In this document: piece by piece, positions 6,722-8,451 of the stretch
Position numbering within the stretch: the stretch's first letter is position 1
How the letters are laid out: every line of letters begins with the position of its first letter
NCBI GenBank assembly: GCA_003133815.1
Contig: PKZR01000115.1
Coordinates: forward strand, 1 to 8,451
Reading direction: 5' to 3'
Length of the DNA: 8,451 bases
From: Limisphaerales bacterium
Lineage (GTDB): Bacteria; Verrucomicrobiota; Verrucomicrobiia; Limisphaerales; UBA11358
Position numbers and translations under genes: made by a program
The notes under the pieces: model-generated
The model's input: only the letters and a program-made list of their open reading frames with translations
The model's database searches: none
What the model was told of the DNA's origin: nothing

Positions 6722-6847
6722 TCGCCGCGTTTTACCACCAAATGGCAGAACTATTCCGCCAGACCGCCGGGGAACCCTGCCATTTGGCAGAGTTGCTCTA
6801 CCACTTGGCAGAATTACTCTGCCAAACCGCCTTTTCCGTCAAAGGCA
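6722..6847. repeat. Array of imperfect palindromes in 21-bp register
   Basis: Three copies of a 19-base imperfect palindrome, consensus TGGCAGARYTRYTCYRCCA, start at 6743, 6785 and 6806, which are multiples of 21 bp apart. The slot at 6764 is a diverged copy that keeps CTGCCA, and CCGCC begins the 21-mers at 6764 and 6827. The best hairpin is TTGGCAGA-ATTAC-TCTGCCAA at 6805-6825, with an 8-bp stem. The first 26 bases of the copies at 6743 and 6806 match at 22 positions; three of the four differences are three bases apart. It lies between metG and prc, outside both genes. There are no unique spacers of CRISPR type. Confidence 0.8.
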
Positions 6848-6929
6848 CCCCATTTCCGTTCAGTTAAACAACTAAAATGCAACATATTATGGCAATAATC
6901 CAATACTTCATGCCCAAACAGCAGGCACC

Positions 6930-6950
6930 CTGCGTCCGCGCAGGACGCGG
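6930..6950 (-). terminator. Hairpin downstream of metG, possible transcription end
   Basis: CTGCGTCC (6930-6937) pairs with GGACGCGG (6943-6950) across a five-base loop, with one G-T wobble. It sits 53 bases past the metG stop codon. On the metG strand it is not followed by a T-run, so it is not a classical intrinsic terminator; a factor-dependent end or an RNA-stabilising hairpin is equally possible. Confidence 0.25.
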
Positions 6951-7002
6951 AGATGCTGGTGTATTAAACGTGGACGAGGAGGAACCGGCTGGTGCCGTTG
7001 AA

Positions 7003-8451
7003 TTAAACGTCCTTGCGCGGGAACAGCGGCGCGGGTTCGCCGATTTTATGGCCGGATTTTAGTTTTCCCCAGACTGCCTCGGAAAATTTGACGGGCGATT
7101 CGTTCAGGCCGAGCTGTGCGTAAATCTTCAGGGCCGTTCCCGGCAAGAACGGCTGGAGCAGAACGGCGAGGACGCGGCAAGTCTCGGTGAGGTTATACAA
7201 AACCTCGTCGAGCCGCTGCGATTGCGCCGGGTCTTTGGCGAGCTTGAACGGCGCGGTCTGGTCAACGTATTGGTTGGCGCGCGTGACGAGCCCCCAGATG
7301 CTCTGGAGGGCGGCCTGAAGCTGGTTCTGTTTCAGCAACGCGCGGGTCTCGTCGGCAGCTTTCGCGGCGTCGGCGGCAAGTTCGTCCGACTGCGCTGGAA
7401 CAATCCCGTTGCGATAACGCTTGAGCATGGAGAGCGAGCGGTTCACTAGGTTGCCGAGGCCGTTCGCGAGTTCAGCCTGATAACGCGAGCGGAAGCCGGC
7501 GTCGGTCCAGTTTCCATCCGGGCCGATGTCGAGTTCGCGCAAGACGTAAAAGCGGAATGCGTCCAGACCCCATTCATCAATGACTGCAATCGGCTCGACG
7601 ATGTTGCCGGTGCTTTTGCTGATCTTTGCGCCGTCCTTCTGCCACCAGCCGTGGACGAGAATTTGTTTCGGCAGCGGCAGGCTCATGGCCTTGAGCATGA
7701 TCGGCCAGTAAACCGCGTGAAATTTCAAGATGTCCTTGCCGATGACGTGGATGTCGGCGGGCCAAAGGCTTGCACCTCCTGTCACCGCGCTGTCGCGCAA
7801 GGACACCGCGTCACGAACGGTTTTATCTCCATGCGCGGCGGGAATGGAAATGTAATTCACCAGCGCGTCGAACCAGACGTAGGTGACAAAATCCTTGTCG
7901 AAGGGCAGGGGAATGCCCCAGTTCAATCGCGCCAGCGGTCGGGAGATACACAAATCTTCAAGCTTGTTGTTTTTGAGGAAGCCGAGGACTTCGTTGCGGC
8001 GATAGGAAGGCGCGATGAAATCGGGGTTGGCCTCGATGTAGTCAATCAGCCATTGCTGCTGCGCGCCGAGCTTGAAATAATAATTGTCTTCCTTGAGTTC
8101 GACCACTTCGCCATAGCTCGGATCGAACGTGCCGTCGGGCCGGCGGTCTTTTTCGGTCAGAAACGTTTCTTCCTTGGCCGAATAAAAGCCGGTGTAAGTC
8201 GCCTTGTAAAAATGCCCGGCGTCGTTGAGCTTCGAGAGGATTGCCTGGACGAATTCTTTGTGGCGCGGATCCGTGGTGCGGACAAAATCGTCGTTGGTCA
8301 GTTCCAGTTTTTTGGCGAACGCCAGCCAGTCCGCCGCCAGCGCGTCGCAATATTCCTGCGGATTTTTTTTCTCGGCCTGCGCCGCCTGCTGGACCTTCTG
8401 GCCGTGCTCGTCGAGGCCGGTCAGGAAAAAGACTTCCTGGCCGAGGCTGCG
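7003..8451 (-). CDS. metG: Methionyl-tRNA synthetase, C-terminal 482 codons (5' end outside window)
   Basis: MetG charges tRNA-Met with methionine in the cytoplasm and is essential for initiation and elongation. The frame is open from the window edge (RSLGQEVFFLTGLDEHGQKV) through a GTG at 8106 to a TAA at 7003, so the GTG is internal, not a start. FLTGLDEHGQKVQ is the class I core. PADIHVIGKDILKFHAVYWP is the typical MetRS segment. KISKS, the ATP-site signature, is encoded at 7612-7626. An anticodon-binding helical domain follows (FRSRYQAELANGLGNLVNR, then VDQTAPFKLAKD). The HIGH motif would lie upstream of the window. The protein ends shortly after the anticodon domain (LFPRKDV), so it lacks the C-terminal tRNA-binding extension seen in E. 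coli MetG. The knuckle region reads GFYSAKEETFLTEKDR with no cysteines, so it is a zinc-free form. Confidence 0.95.
   Translation of the reverse strand, partial: RSLGQEVFFLTGLDEHGQKVQQAAQAEKKNPQEYCDALAADWLAFAKKLELTNDDFVRTTDPRHKEFVQAILSKLNDAGHFYKATYTGFYSAKEETFLTEKDRRPDGTFDPSYGEVVELKEDNYYFKLGAQQQWLIDYIEANPDFIAPSYRRNEVLGFLKNNKLEDLCISRPLARLNWGIPLPFDKDFVTYVWFDALVNYISIPAAHGDKTVRDAVSLRDSAVTGGASLWPADIHVIGKDILKFHAVYWPIMLKAMSLPLPKQILVHGWWQKDGAKISKSTGNIVEPIAVIDEWGLDAFRFYVLRELDIGPDGNWTDAGFRSRYQAELANGLGNLVNRSLSMLKRYRNGIVPAQSDELAADAAKAADETRALLKQNQLQAALQSIWGLVTRANQYVDQTAPFKLAKDPAQSQRLDEVLYNLTETCRVLAVLLQPFLPGTALKIYAQLGLNESPVKFSEAVWGKLKSGHKIGEPAPLFPRKDV

Larger units (their letters stand above)
6642..7002. 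other. Intergenic region between metG and prc
   Basis: With the -10 box this makes 384 bases without a supported gene between the metG stop and the prc ATG. Besides the 21-bp array and the hairpin at 6930-6950 it contains a nine-base direct repeat, ATTAAACGT, at 6963-6971 and 7002-7010, each preceded at 1 or 7 bases by GCTGGTG. The second copy includes the metG stop codon, hinting at a small local duplication. No RNA gene is visible. Confidence 0.5.

Noticed and set aside
6742..6867. A 41-codon ATG open frame (MAELFRQTAG...) over array 2
   Set aside because: It has no ribosome binding site, and its repeat copies differ mostly at first codon positions, changing amino acids, which does not look like selection for this protein.
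6877..7062. A 61-codon plus-strand open frame running into the metG 3' end
   Set aside because: It is antisense to metG at its end, has no ribosome binding site and shows no recognisable protein character.
8042..8350. A 102-codon minus-strand open frame at the window end
   Set aside because: It is a shadow frame of metG; the true MetRS frame continues open through this segment with recognisable motifs.

Overview
The window suggests a free-living Gram-negative bacterium with moderately high GC. Exported proteins with signal peptides, a Prc-type periplasmic protease and a YacG homologue all fit. The style of the protein sequences, the proline-rich exported protein and the intergenic palindromic arrays make me favour a Verrucomicrobiota/PVC relative. 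That assignment is a judgement from sequence character, not a proven placement.

Layout, left to right. 3-335 (+) is the C-terminal end of an unrecognised soluble protein cut by the window edge. 425-1807 (-) is a complete Fic-family protein with a canonical Fic motif and an N-terminal inhibitory motif; its C-terminal third is distinctly AT-rich. 1927-2307 (-) is a small integral membrane protein of unknown function. 2308-2724 has no convincing gene and carries a 42-bp tandem array of paired short palindromes (about 2470-2724) that ends right at the msrA stop codon. 2725-6618 (-) is a tight four-gene cluster, transcribed in the order prc (S41 C-terminal processing protease), a small exported proline-rich protein, yacG, and an exported msrA. 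6619-7002 has no convincing gene; it holds a possible prc -10 box, a second palindromic array with 21-bp spacing (about 6722-6847) and a hairpin just past metG. 7003-8451 (-) is the C-terminal 482 codons of methionyl-tRNA synthetase (metG), whose N-terminus lies beyond the window.

How the genes relate. The prc cluster looks like one transcription unit: spacing is 3 bp, then a 41-bp overlap, then a short gap or a TGATG stop/start overlap. Two members (Prc, MsrA) belong to envelope protein maintenance and the third (the proline-rich protein) is predicted to be exported, so an envelope quality-control role with YacG as a passenger is reasonable. The most unusual content is non-coding: two different arrays of imperfect palindromes, both in a 21-bp register (42 = 2 x 21, about two helical turns), one on each side of the prc-msrA operon.
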